A stretch of DNA of 64,000 bases from Roseivivax halotolerans (lineage in GTDB: Bacteria; Pseudomonadota; Alphaproteobacteria; Rhodobacterales; Rhodobacteraceae): assembly GCF_900115815.1 (NCBI RefSeq), contig NZ_FOXV01000016.1, positions 1-64,000 on the forward strand, in the 5' to 3' direction. Position numbers and translations under genes: made by a program. The notes beneath the pieces are model-generated. The model searched no databases. It saw only the letters and a list, made by a program, of their open reading frames with translations, and was not told the DNA's origin. Below, piece after piece: positions 52,079 through 60,943 of the stretch. The stretch's first letter is position 1. Each line of letters opens with the position of its first letter.

Positions 52079-53008
52079 TTATCGTAACTCATCCGAGTTC
52101 CCAATGCTTTGCACGACACGAAAACCCACGTGCGCGGTGCTGAAGTCCCTCTCGAGGCTCTCACGGGCCGCGGTGCGGTAGCGCTGGCAGTAGTCTTCGC
52201 TACACAAGTACGACCCACCCTTTATCGTGGCGCGCGGCACGCCGGGCGCGAACGGGCTGTCGGTCCATTCCCAGACATTGCCGATCATGTCGTAGGCGCC
52301 CGTGCGCCCCGGCTCGAAACAGCCGACGGGGGCGGTTCCGGCAAAGCCGTCGCGCCGCGAGTTGAGGACCGGAAACAGACCTGTCCAGATATTGGCGCGC
52401 AGGCTACCATCGGGGGCGCGGATGCCCGATTCCGGGTCCATCGGATCGAAGAGGCCAAGGCTTGCGGCGTATTCCCACTCGATTTCGGTCGGCATGCGCG
52501 CGCCGGCCCAGGCGGCATAGGCGCGCGCATCGTTGAGCGTGACATGCACCACCGGATGCAGATCGCGGCCCGACAGGTCCGACCCTTCGCCATCCGGGGA
52601 GCGCCACGTCGCCTCGGCGTTAAGCGACCACCACGACAGGAAGACCTCGGGCGTCTCGCTTTCGCTGAACTGCGCCGAGCCGCCAGTGCGCTCGGCCTCG
52701 GTGACATAGCCCGTCTCGGCGACAAAGGCGGCGAACTGGCTGTTGGTGACCTCATGGGCCTGCAGGCGGAACGGCGAGACCAGCACCTTGCGCGGCGGAC
52801 CTTCCTCGGGAAAGACCGGGTCGACGCCCATGACAAACCCGCCGCCGGGAATATCAACAAAGCCGCCGAGGCTTGCCGCGTCGAGCGCGCAAGCGGATTG
52901 CGCGGCCGATGGCGCTGCATCCTTCGGAGTCACAACCAGCGCGGTCATAAGGACAGCCGCGGCAACAGCCGCGCTTGCGCCGTATTTCAAGTGCGATTTC
53001 CTGGGCAT
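52079..53008 (-). CDS. Formylglycine-generating enzyme, exported
   Basis: A 309-residue FGE-sulfatase-fold protein with an N-terminal signal or anchor (about 10-27). FVDIPGGGFVMGVDPVFPEE, RMPTEIEWEYAAS and GNVWEWTDSPF mark the fold. The catalytic cysteine pair is intact in GGSYLCSEDYCQRYRTAAR, Cys269 and Cys274, with the spacing of active FGE. It should oxidise the cysteine of sulfatase CxPxR motifs to formylglycine; the sulfatase encoded three genes upstream has such a motif. Contrast with NirV, which lacks the pair. Confidence 0.92.
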   Translation of the reverse strand: MPRKSHLKYGASAAVAAAVLMTALVVTPKDAAPSAAQSACALDAASLGGFVDIPGGGFVMGVDPVFPEEGPPRKVLVSPFRLQAHEVTNSQFAAFVAETGYVTEAERTGGSAQFSESETPEVFLSWWSLNAEATWRSPDGEGSDLSGRDLHPVVHVTLNDARAYAAWAGARMPTEIEWEYAASLGLFDPMDPESGIRAPDGSLRANIWTGLFPVLNSRRDGFAGTAPVGCFEPGRTGAYDMIGNVWEWTDSPFAPGVPRATIKGGSYLCSEDYCQRYRTAARESLERDFSTAHVGFRVVQSIGNSDELR

Positions 53009-53024
53009 GGGACCGATCTGACGT

Positions 53025-53531
53025 TCAGTGAATGGCGTATTTCAACAGGGCCAGGGCCGAACCAACGCCCCCGGCGAAGAGCGCACCGGCCACGGGCAGC
53101 CACGCGCCGCGGCTTACGACCCAGCCGAACCGAGCGCCGAGCATCACAAGGATCGCTACGCAGAAAACCTGGCTGAGCGCCGTGGCCGCGTCCGTGGTCA
53201 GCCATCCCAGACCGACGGCAAGGAACAGCGCGGTCGGCACGTTCGCGACCAGCAGTGTAGGGTGGCTGTGCTGCCACGCGGTCAGCAAGGCCCGCCGGCT
53301 CAGGATGCGTTCGCCCGTCTCGATCCCGTGGGACAGAAGCTCTGAGAACGCCTTGGCGAGCGTTACTGCCAGAACCGAGCCGAAGAGCACCATGGCCGGT
53401 TCGAAGGGGGCATCGGGCGTATCGCCAAGGGCCATGATCAGGCTCAGCACCATGATCGCGCCGTAGATCAGCCCGAAGGCGGCCTTTTCCAACGGTTTCC
53501 AACCGAAATGAATGTCATGCGTGGTGTGCAT
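53025..53531 (-). CDS. Membrane protein of unknown function in the sulfatase operon
   Basis: A 168-residue protein with about five hydrophobic segments (for instance GLIYGAIMVLSLIMALG and TLLVANVPTALFLAVGLGWL) and a histidine-bearing N-terminus. Family is not recognised; a remote VIT/CCC1-like look is possible but not supported by motifs. The ATG at 53531 starts the histidine-rich end (MHTTHDIHFGWK). It lies between the DJ-1-like and FGE genes. Confidence 0.65.
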   Translation of the reverse strand: MHTTHDIHFGWKPLEKAAFGLIYGAIMVLSLIMALGDTPDAPFEPAMVLFGSVLAVTLAKAFSELLSHGIETGERILSRRALLTAWQHSHPTLLVANVPTALFLAVGLGWLTTDAATALSQVFCVAILVMLGARFGWVVSRGAWLPVAGALFAGGVGSALALLKYAIH

Positions 53532-53565
53532 CGTCAGACGTCTCCAGAGGGCGCGACAGGCCGGG

Positions 53566-54399
53566 TCAGACGTTCCGCTGCGTGGCGATCTTTTCGAGGA
53601 TACGGTGCGCCGTCTCATAGCCGCTGTTCTGGTTCTGGCCGGTGATCAGGTTGCCGTCGATGGAGGTGTGCGTGGCGAAGGGGTCGCGAAAAGCGTGCTG
53701 GCATTCGTAGATCGCGCCCAGTTTGCGCAGTTCCTCCTCCGGGTGCTTCGGGGTGACCGCGATGCCGAAGGTGTTGATCTGACCATTGGTCACGCCAGTC
53801 ACGCGGCGGCCTTTGACCAGCGGTTCGCCATCCAGCCCCTTGGCGCTGCACAGACCCAGCGCGCCGTGACAGACCGAGCCGAGGATCTTTCCGGAGGCAT
53901 TCGCCCGCGTGATGAAATCGGCCAGTTCCTCGCTTTGCATCAGGTCATAGGCCGCGCCCCAGCCGCCGGCCATGAAGATCACGTCGTAATCGTTCGGATC
54001 CAGATCGGCGATGGCCTTGGAATTCTTGAGGTCGTGCATCGCTTTCTTGTCGGCCATGAAGCGCTTGTCGTCGTCGCAGGCCAGCGGCCAGGACCAAGAC
54101 CCGGGCTGGATCGGGATCACGCCGCCCTTGGGCGAGGCCATGTCGACCTCCATGCCGGCGTTGACGAAGGCGTAATAGGGCACCGTAAATTCCGACCCGA
54201 AGGCGCCGGTGTCCCGCTTCAGCGGGTCCAGCCGGTCGTGATTGGTGCAGATCATCAGCGCCCGCCGCCCCGTCATGTCAAAATCTGGGATCGTGTAGTG
54301 GCGGTGGATACCCAACAGGCGCAGAAACGCGGGCAGGTAGAGATACGTGAGGATGGCCAGTAGAGCCAGGACAAGCAGGGTGACGACGATCCAGTTCAT
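53566..54399 (-). CDS. DJ-1/PfpI-superfamily protein with N-terminal membrane anchor
   Basis: A 277-residue protein. A single membrane helix (about 3-25) is followed by a class I glutamine-amidotransferase-like fold: ALMICTNHDRLD, PYYAFVNAGMEVDMASPKGG, DVIFMAGGWGAAYDL and the nucleophile elbow GSVCHGALGL with cysteine. It resembles Hsp31/YhbO-type glyoxalase or chaperone proteins. GGAG precedes the ATG at 54399. In a sulfatase operon its role is unclear. Confidence 0.83.
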   Translation of the reverse strand: MNWIVVTLLVLALLAILTYLYLPAFLRLLGIHRHYTIPDFDMTGRRALMICTNHDRLDPLKRDTGAFGSEFTVPYYAFVNAGMEVDMASPKGGVIPIQPGSWSWPLACDDDKRFMADKKAMHDLKNSKAIADLDPNDYDVIFMAGGWGAAYDLMQSEELADFITRANASGKILGSVCHGALGLCSAKGLDGEPLVKGRRVTGVTNGQINTFGIAVTPKHPEEELRKLGAIYECQHAFRDPFATHTSIDGNLITGQNQNSGYETAHRILEKIATQRNV

Positions 54400-54468
54400 G
54401 ATAAGTCTCCGATAATCAGGTGTTTGGAACGTGCCCCGGCCCCGGGGCGCCATTTTCACGAGAAAGGG

Positions 54469-56244
54469 TCAGTGAGCCGGTCGGCGGATTGCCAGCCGTA
54501 CAAGCCGGAAGAGGGCGTAAAGGCCGGCCAGCAGCACCAGCACCAGACCGGCCAGATACGGCCAGTACTTGGCCGTTGTCCGTTCCAGCAAATTGGAAAA
54601 CAACTGGGCTTCGGCATAGTCATCACGCCCCAGTTCGAAGACGCCGACCGTTTCGACATAGGCATCGTATTCGGCACGCATCTCGGCAAAGAGCTCTGGG
54701 TTTTCGGCAGAAAGGTCGGTGGTTTCGCCGGGATCGACCGACAGGTCGTAGAGCCGCCACGTAAAGTCTCCGCGGGGCAGCGCAGTGCGTACCAGCTTCC
54801 AGGTGCCGCGATAGAGCGCCGCATTGCCGCTGACTTCGACGCCGAAGGTTTCGTCCGGGCTGCGGGTCTCGTCCGTTTCACCGGACAGAAGCGGCAGGAT
54901 GCTTTGCCCGAAAAGGGCGCCCGCGTCATAATCGACGCCCGCTGCGTCAAGAAGGGTGGGCATCAGGTCGGCGACATGCACCGGGGCGTCCTGAATCCCC
55001 GTGGCCTCGATACCCGCACCGGCGATGATGAGCGGCACCCGCAGCCCGCCTTCGCTGGAGTAGAACTTGTAAAGGTTGAAAGGCGATGCCTCCACCGAGG
55101 CCCATTCCGGCCCTATGGCGCTCAGGCTGCCGGGCAGGCCCATGTTCTCGGGCGAGGTGTCGATCCCTTCCAGCCTGTGAACTCCGCTCAGCAGTAGGTT
55201 GAACACCGGGTTGTCCAGCGTCGTGACACCGGATTCGGCCCCGTTGTCCGAAGTGATGACGACGATGGTGTTCTCCAGCCGACCGGTCGATTCGAGATGG
55301 TCCAGCAGGCGCCCGATATGGAAATCGGCGGCATCTTTCATCCCGGCATTGACCTGCATGACGCGCGCGGCCACCGCCTTTTCCCGATCCGACAGATCCT
55401 CCCACGCGCGATGATCCTCGTGCACCGGGGCCAGTGTCGTGGTCGCAGGGACGAGGCCCAGGTCGATGGCCCGCTGCAGGCGCTCTTCTCGCATGACGTC
55501 CCACCCGGCGTCGAACACGCCGTCATATTTGTCGATGAACTCGGCCGGGGCCTGGACCGGAATGTGCACCGCCTGAAGCGACAGGAAGCCGAAGAACGGC
55601 TGCTCCGCATCGCCTTCGTTGATGTAGCGGATCATCTGGTCGACGAGGTTGCGCGAGGAATAGAAATCCTTGGGCAGCCGGATCGGCTCCCCGTCCTCGT
55701 ACCAGGACACCTCGGGGTAACCCGGCAGGTAGTGGCTGTGGTCGTAGTTACTGCCCCCGGTGGAATCCATCACGTAGGAGCGGTCAAAACCAAAGCGGTC
55801 GGGCAGGTTCTTGCCCTTGGCGCCGATACCCCACTTCCCTGTGACGTAGGTTTGGTATCCGGCCCCCGACAGCAGGCTCGCGATGGTTTGCTGATCGTCG
55901 TCCCAGACCATCGAGTAGCCGGGCAATGCGCTCTGATCGGGCGTTACCGTCTCGACCAGCGTGCCCATGCCCGTCTCATGGTTGTCCTGACCGGTCATCA
56001 GCATGGCGCGGCTGGGCCCGCAGAACGGTGAGGAGTAGTAGCGCGAGAACAGCGTCCCCGATTGCGCCAGCGCGTCGATGGTGGGGGTGCTCGCATCGGC
56101 GCCATAAGCTCCGAAGCCGGTGAAGCCGACATCGTCAAACAACACCACCAGGATGTTGGGACGCGTCTCCTGGGCGATGGCAGGCAGAACCGTTGCCGCG
56201 ATGATCGTGAACGCGCCAAGCGCGGTTCGGGTGGGTCCGGTCAT
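54469..56244 (-). CDS. Membrane-anchored arylsulfatase-type sulfatase
   Basis: A 591-residue type I sulfatase with a signal peptide (1-24). The metal site begins at NILVVLFDDVGFTGFG. The formylglycine site is Cys75 in SPFCGPSRAMLMTG (CxPSR), and the second metal block is ITSDNGAE near 330-345. After the catalytic domain a C-terminal helix (about 560-585) would anchor it in the inner membrane facing the periplasm. It should cleave sulfate esters once FGE (52079) has modified the cysteine. Substrate unknown. Confidence 0.9.
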   Translation of the reverse strand: MTGPTRTALGAFTIIAATVLPAIAQETRPNILVVLFDDVGFTGFGAYGADASTPTIDALAQSGTLFSRYYSSPFCGPSRAMLMTGQDNHETGMGTLVETVTPDQSALPGYSMVWDDDQQTIASLLSGAGYQTYVTGKWGIGAKGKNLPDRFGFDRSYVMDSTGGSNYDHSHYLPGYPEVSWYEDGEPIRLPKDFYSSRNLVDQMIRYINEGDAEQPFFGFLSLQAVHIPVQAPAEFIDKYDGVFDAGWDVMREERLQRAIDLGLVPATTTLAPVHEDHRAWEDLSDREKAVAARVMQVNAGMKDAADFHIGRLLDHLESTGRLENTIVVITSDNGAESGVTTLDNPVFNLLLSGVHRLEGIDTSPENMGLPGSLSAIGPEWASVEASPFNLYKFYSSEGGLRVPLIIAGAGIEATGIQDAPVHVADLMPTLLDAAGVDYDAGALFGQSILPLLSGETDETRSPDETFGVEVSGNAALYRGTWKLVRTALPRGDFTWRLYDLSVDPGETTDLSAENPELFAEMRAEYDAYVETVGVFELGRDDYAEAQLFSNLLERTTAKYWPYLAGLVLVLLAGLYALFRLVRLAIRRPAH

Positions 56245-56296
56245 GTTGAGGGCCTCATGGGACTGCGTTCTGAAAAGGCTGTGGCGTATCCAACCG

Positions 56297-57259
56297 CTAT
56301 TGAGCCGGACGGACGGCGACATTGGTCGTGGGGTTCAAATCGTCGTTCGGGTCGGTCAGCACGCCCTCAGGAAACGACACGGCGACCGGCGTATCGCCGG
56401 TATCAAGGCACAGCAGATGATTGTTGTCGCCGTCGCCCAGGTCCGCGAGGGCGGTCGGCGTGACATCCCGCTCCGTGCCGTCGGCGGCGCGCACCGTCAC
56501 GCGGTAGAGATCGCGCTCCGCATCGCCCGGCTCATCGCCGTTCTCTAAAGTGACGCCGCCCGCCCAAACCACGCGCACCGCCTGCACGATGCCGTCAGTC
56601 GGGCAATCGTCCCCGTCGGTGCGGCGCTGGCCAAGGCCGAGGTCTTGCGCGGCCGGATTCGCGATTTCGGCCATCACCAAGCTCGGGCCGGGCGCCAAGG
56701 GGGTGGCGTCGACTTGCGCGCCATGGAAGTCCAGCGTCCCGTCTATCGAGTGAAGGTGACCGACGATTTCGACCGACACCGGCGGATCGGCGTCTGCATC
56801 GCCGAATTCCCCCACCAGCAGGACCGTGCGCAACTCGCCGGCATCGGTCGCGGGAAGGAGCGTGACGCAGTGCATGTCGCCTGTGGCGCCCGACGCCTTG
56901 GTGACCCGGAAGTCGCCCGCCTGCAGGGTCGTGGGGTCGATCTCGGTCGAGAAGACCACGGGCATCCCGTCCTTTCCGGGGGCGCCACGACAGATCAACC
57001 GGGAGAGACGCGGCAACGCGTTGTCGAGCCCGAAGAAGGCGGACAGAAGGTCGGCCGATTGGCCACCGCTTTCGCGCGGGAGGGACGCATTCCGAGTCGT
57101 GTCGGTCTGGTCCAGACTGGTCGCCTGGGCCCACGCCGGGGGCGCGACAACTGCCGACAGGGACAGGCCGAGGATGAAGGTCCCGAGGCGCGTCCGCTGA
57201 CGGCCGCGGGCGCCCGCATGGGCTACGGCACCTGTCGTAGGAATATTTATGAATGGCAT
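56297..57259 (-). CDS. Exported hypothetical protein in the sulfatase operon
   Basis: A 320-residue protein with a long N-terminal signal region (hydrophobic about 26-43, cleaved near AWA). The mature part is acidic, with strands such as TVLLVGEFGDADADPPVSVE and repeated D/G-rich turns. Three to four cysteines are present. No domain is recognised. GGGAGCGGGG precedes the ATG at 57259. It precedes the sulfatase gene by about 50 bases and heads the operon, so it may be a substrate-binding or structural partner. Confidence 0.6.
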   Translation of the reverse strand: MPFINIPTTGAVAHAGARGRQRTRLGTFILGLSLSAVVAPPAWAQATSLDQTDTTRNASLPRESGGQSADLLSAFFGLDNALPRLSRLICRGAPGKDGMPVVFSTEIDPTTLQAGDFRVTKASGATGDMHCVTLLPATDAGELRTVLLVGEFGDADADPPVSVEIVGHLHSIDGTLDFHGAQVDATPLAPGPSLVMAEIANPAAQDLGLGQRRTDGDDCPTDGIVQAVRVVWAGGVTLENGDEPGDAERDLYRVTVRAADGTERDVTPTALADLGDGDNNHLLCLDTGDTPVAVSFPEGVLTDPNDDLNPTTNVAVRPAQ

Positions 57260-57354
57260 AAACCCCGCTCCCGCAAGACTGCTGTGCGGGGGAGTTTACC
57301 TTGCGTCTGCGTGTGAGCGATGCCGGGTCAGGATCATCATCGGCCATAGGACAT

Positions 57355-58422
57355 TCATTTTCGGCCAAGGGTATCCTTAGCCAGCGACTGATCTCGAAAG
57401 GCCTTCGGGCTGAGCCCCGTCCAGCGCCGAAAACTGCGCGCGAAGTTCGAGGGCGAATCGAAGCCAACCGCGCCGGCAATCGTCTTGATAGGGCGCATGC
57501 CCGTGGCCAGCAGCGCCCTTGCACGGCTTTCGCGGACCTTATCCACGAGCTTGCGGTAAGATGTGCCCGACCGATCAAGCAGGCGGCGCAAGCTGCGCTC
57601 GGAATAGCCCAGCCCGGCGGCCACCTCTGAAAGGGGCACGTTCAGGCTTGGCGCGGCGTCGAGGAAGGCCACGACCTCGGCAACCGGTGTCGTCTCGTAT
57701 GCCATTTCGGCGGCGAATTGTTCGCACAGCACCACAAACCGGGCATGATTGATCGGATCGGCGCCGGGCAACGGGTGCGAGAGCAGAACCGCAGGAAAAA
57801 CGATCCGGTGTTCCGCGGCCTCGAACCGAACCGGAAAGCCGAGCCTGGACTCGACGGCGGACCAGCCATCGGGCGCTGCGACGGCCATGTCGGCGCCCGT
57901 CGCGACGACATCGGCGGCCAGCATAGCCTTTAACAGACCATTGATGGCCACGATGGCACTGCCGAAGGCGAAATACTCTATGCCGGTGAACGGAAACCTG
58001 GACCTCAGCTGAATGGCCGCATCGCCGACCTGCAATTCCGGTTGTGCCTCGATCACCTTGAAATCGAACGCGGGAAAATTCAGGCGAAAAAACCGCTCCA
58101 GAATATTCAGCCCGTCGCGGAAATTGGCGGCATTCATGGCCGTGTAGGACGGCAGGCCGATGTACGTGGGCTGAAACCTCAGGGCCAGCGTGACTCCCAG
58201 ATGCGGATCGCCGGTCTGCGCCATCGCATTCAGAAACAGGCGCTGCAGAGGCTGGAACCCGCATCGGAAATGCGGATCGCTCAGCCGCGCCTCGTCAAGA
58301 CCGGTGTCCGACAACAGTGCCTCCGGCGGATAGCCGCCTTCGCGTAGCACGCGAAAGACAAAGCCGGGATAGTTCATCGGCAAAGCCGGGTCGTCTGGCG
58401 TGAAGCGCTTGTGCTTCGTCAC
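57355..58422 (-). CDS. AraC-family regulator with Arabinose_bd-type N-terminus
   Basis: A 355-residue regulator with an N-terminal ligand-type domain (FVFRVLREGGYPPEALLSDTG and FALRF-like segments) and a C-terminal AraC HTH (VPLSEVAAGLGYSERSLRRL and IAGAVGFDSPSNFARSFRRW). The GTG at 58422 has GGAG 6 bases upstream and was preferred; an ATG at 58377 is an alternative, and a longer frame reaches 58569. It lies just upstream of the sulfatase operon on the same strand and may control it or the adjacent hydrolase. Confidence 0.82.
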   Translation of the reverse strand: MTKHKRFTPDDPALPMNYPGFVFRVLREGGYPPEALLSDTGLDEARLSDPHFRCGFQPLQRLFLNAMAQTGDPHLGVTLALRFQPTYIGLPSYTAMNAANFRDGLNILERFFRLNFPAFDFKVIEAQPELQVGDAAIQLRSRFPFTGIEYFAFGSAIVAINGLLKAMLAADVVATGADMAVAAPDGWSAVESRLGFPVRFEAAEHRIVFPAVLLSHPLPGADPINHARFVVLCEQFAAEMAYETTPVAEVVAFLDAAPSLNVPLSEVAAGLGYSERSLRRLLDRSGTSYRKLVDKVRESRARALLATGMRPIKTIAGAVGFDSPSNFARSFRRWTGLSPKAFRDQSLAKDTLGRK

Positions 58423-58591
58423 AACATGCTCCGTGGGGCTCGCTGCTATAGTGGCCAACTTGCACGCATCGGGCAATGACCGACCGCGAGTTAATGCGCG
58501 GCTTGCAGGCTCGTGCACATAAGACATGCAGGCGGAACTGGGTGGACGACGCCTCGCACTGTCGCCCACCGACCGCCACCTGTCGTTGAAG

Positions 58592-59479
58592 CTATGACGC
58601 CATAGCGCGCAAAGTTGTCCCGTCGGTCATGCCTTGTGCGCCGATGAAGTTCAGCGCAGTCTGCGCGACGCGCTCCCATCCACTGTCGATCACAAGCGAA
58701 TGGCCGGCATCTGGCAGGGTCACAAGCTCGGTAACCGACGTATCGCGGGTCTGGATACGATAGGCCGCGCGGCTGACGGTGGCGGGAACGGTGTTGTCCC
58801 TTTCCGCGGCGATGATCAGCAGCGGACCGCGCTGCGCATCACGCCGCGGCACGCGCGCCTCGGTCCACGGGTTCAGGTTGGCCAGCCCGGCTTGGAACAG
58901 CGGTCGGCCCGGGGCCGGCACGTGATGCTCTTCATAGAGACGGTTGGATTCGGCCTCTGTCAGAGTATTCGCGAAGCCGTAGCGGAACTGCGCCGGGGTG
59001 AGTTGAACAGCCCGACGGATATTCAGCGGATTCGCCAACACCGGAAAGGCCGACCGCAGCGCGGACACGGGCAGCGGCAGAACACCGCGGAACGGCGCGG
59101 GTGAGATCGCGACCGTGGCGGCCGCACCGATCCGCGCCGCCAGCATCTGCACCAGCAGGCCCCCCATGGAATGGCCGATCAGAATCGGCTCGCGATGCAG
59201 GGCACCCGCCAGAGCCTCCAGATGCGACAGGATCGTGCCTATGGAGGTGCCCGCCAGCGCCTGTGGGTTGGCGCGCGCGGCGTCCGGCGTGATCGGATCA
59301 CCGGGCCAATCCGCGCAGACCGGGGCGTAGCCGGCGGCCGCAACCATCTCGGTCCAGGGCTGCCAAGAGCTTGCGAGAAGCCAGAGCCCGTGCACGAACA
59401 GGACAGGCTGTCGGCCACTTGCATTGGCCGCGTCGATCTCCTTGCGTTCGCGCTGGGACAGGTGGGATGCTTCGGTCAT
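58592..59479 (-). CDS. Alpha/beta hydrolase
   Basis: A 295-residue soluble hydrolase: PVLFVHGLWLLASSW (oxyanion region), nucleophile elbow GHSMGGLL, acid in LLIIAAERDNTVPA and histidine in LPDAGHSLVI complete the triad. Esterase or lactonase activity is likely; a haloalkane-like substrate cannot be excluded. It diverges from the AraC gene at 59581 across 101 bases, a typical regulator/target pair. Confidence 0.86.
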   Translation of the reverse strand: MTEASHLSQRERKEIDAANASGRQPVLFVHGLWLLASSWQPWTEMVAAAGYAPVCADWPGDPITPDAARANPQALAGTSIGTILSHLEALAGALHREPILIGHSMGGLLVQMLAARIGAAATVAISPAPFRGVLPLPVSALRSAFPVLANPLNIRRAVQLTPAQFRYGFANTLTEAESNRLYEEHHVPAPGRPLFQAGLANLNPWTEARVPRRDAQRGPLLIIAAERDNTVPATVSRAAYRIQTRDTSVTELVTLPDAGHSLVIDSGWERVAQTALNFIGAQGMTDGTTLRAMAS

Positions 59480-59580
59480 GGGTCGTCTCCTTTGTACGGC
59501 TGCGGGGTTGCGGCTTCCGAAAAGCCGGTCGCTTCCCTGTTTCGATGACCGAAAGATGCTTCGTCACCAGGAGACGCGCC

Positions 59581-60531
59581 ATGATCGAAAAAGCGGAACA
59601 TCTTGCAAGAACACCAAACGGGGGCGCGGACCCGTTGTCATCGGTTCTGAGCGTCGTGCGGGTGCGCGGGGACAGGGCCGCCATTCTGGCGCCGACGCGG
59701 CCGCAAAGCGTTCTGTTTCCGGCGCGCGCGCCCTGCCTGCATCATGTCCAGCGCGGTGAGATCTGTATCCGTGTCGCGGCCGAGGATCCGGTTCTCTTGC
59801 GCGCGAACGAACTGGCCCTGCTGCTGCACGGCGATGCGCATCGCATCGATTTGAACGGCGGCGGCGTCGCACGCGATTTCGACGAGTTTCTCGGCTCAGC
59901 CGCCACACCGATGGAGGAAAATTTTCCCGAGACATCGACGCGCTCCTTCTGGGGAAGCTTTTCCTTCGACACCGACCTGGCCGCCAAGGTGCTGCAACCT
60001 CTGCCTCGGATCATCGTTCTGACCGATCTTGTGCAGCGTCCGATTGATTGGCTGGACCTCGTCTGCGACCTGATCCTGCAGGAGAATGCGGCAGGGCGAC
60101 CGGGGTCTGCGGTGATGGTCTCGCGGCTTCTGGACCTGCTGCTCATCCAGGTCTTGCGCCGCTGGGCGCAGTCTGCCGAAACGCTGCCGGGATGGCTCGC
60201 CGCGGCAAGGGACGACCGGATCGCGCGGGTGCTTGCCGCGATTCACAAAGATCCGGCACAGGACTGGACGAACGAACGGCTGGCGGCGCTGTCAGGGATG
60301 TCGAAATCGAGCTTCGTCGCTCGGTTTCGGCAGGTCATGGGCCATCAACCTGGCACCTATGTGCGGCACTGGCGTCTGGACCGAGCCGCCGAGGCGATCC
60401 AGCATTCGAATGCGACGATCGACACCGTCGCCGCAACCGTCGGATACGCCTCGCAGGAAGCGTTCAGCCGTGCTTTTCACAGCCGGTTCGGCACGACCCC
60501 GTCCGCATGGCGCGCCGCTCAGAGGAGTTAG
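59581..60531 (+). CDS. AraC-family regulator
   Basis: A 316-residue regulator with a cupin-like N-terminal sensor (about 15-110, CLHHVQRGEICIRV) and a C-terminal HTH (NERLAALSGMSKSSFVARFRQ, quoted by its parts, and IDTVAATVGYASQEAFSRAF). AGGAG lies 7 bases before the ATG at 59581. It is divergent from the alpha/beta hydrolase, which is its most likely target. An earlier in-frame ATG is possible but lacks a ribosome site. Confidence 0.85.
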   Translation: MIEKAEHLARTPNGGADPLSSVLSVVRVRGDRAAILAPTRPQSVLFPARAPCLHHVQRGEICIRVAAEDPVLLRANELALLLHGDAHRIDLNGGGVARDFDEFLGSAATPMEENFPETSTRSFWGSFSFDTDLAAKVLQPLPRIIVLTDLVQRPIDWLDLVCDLILQENAAGRPGSAVMVSRLLDLLLIQVLRRWAQSAETLPGWLAAARDDRIARVLAAIHKDPAQDWTNERLAALSGMSKSSFVARFRQVMGHQPGTYVRHWRLDRAAEAIQHSNATIDTVAATVGYASQEAFSRAFHSRFGTTPSAWRAAQRS

Positions 60532-60744
60532 AGACCGCGGCCATCCATGTTTCTGACCGGCGCGAAACTTTTTGATCGCTGAAAATTTCTTTAACCGAGT
60601 TTTTTGTGAAACATGCATTGGTTCCTTGGCGCATCGCTGGTGGATTTCGCGGAACAGCGGATACCCTGTAGCGCTAAAACCAGACGCAAGTGCCCGATCC
60701 TGCGGATGGCAGGTTTGGGCCGATCGCACCTTCTTGCAGGCACG

Positions 60745-60766
60745 GCGGAGAACCGACCTTCGCTGC
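60745..60766 (+). repeat. Dispersed intergenic repeat, copy 3
   Basis: GCGGAGAACCGACCTTCGCT followed by GC; shares nearly all positions with copy 2 at 50324. Confidence 0.6.
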
Positions 60767-60912
60767 ACCGGGCAGAATGCATCGCGCCGAGCTGGGATAG
60801 CGGACATCTGGAAAAAACGAAACCGAGATTTCGGCACCGTCACCAACTCCGCCGGACACGCGAACGATACTGAGGGCACAAGGCATTCCTGGTTTGGCTG
60901 AGCCGTGCGTCA

Positions 60913-60941
60913 GGCGCCCGGATTGTCTCCGGGCGCCTTTT
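60913..60941 (+). terminator. Rho-independent terminator between convergent genes
   Basis: GGCGCCCGGA (60913-60922) and TCCGGGCGCC (60928-60937) form a 10-base stem with a 5-base loop and TTTT. The T tract favours the plus strand; it also lies immediately after the minus-strand phytase-like gene and may work for both. Confidence 0.8.
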
Positions 60942-60943
60942 GC

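Larger units (their letters stand above)
60532..60943. other. Intergenic region with repeat copy and hairpin
   Basis: The 412 bases between convergent AraC and phytase-like genes carry the dispersed repeat copy at 60745-60766 and the hairpin at 60913-60941. Short open frames exist, none recognised. Confidence 0.5.
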
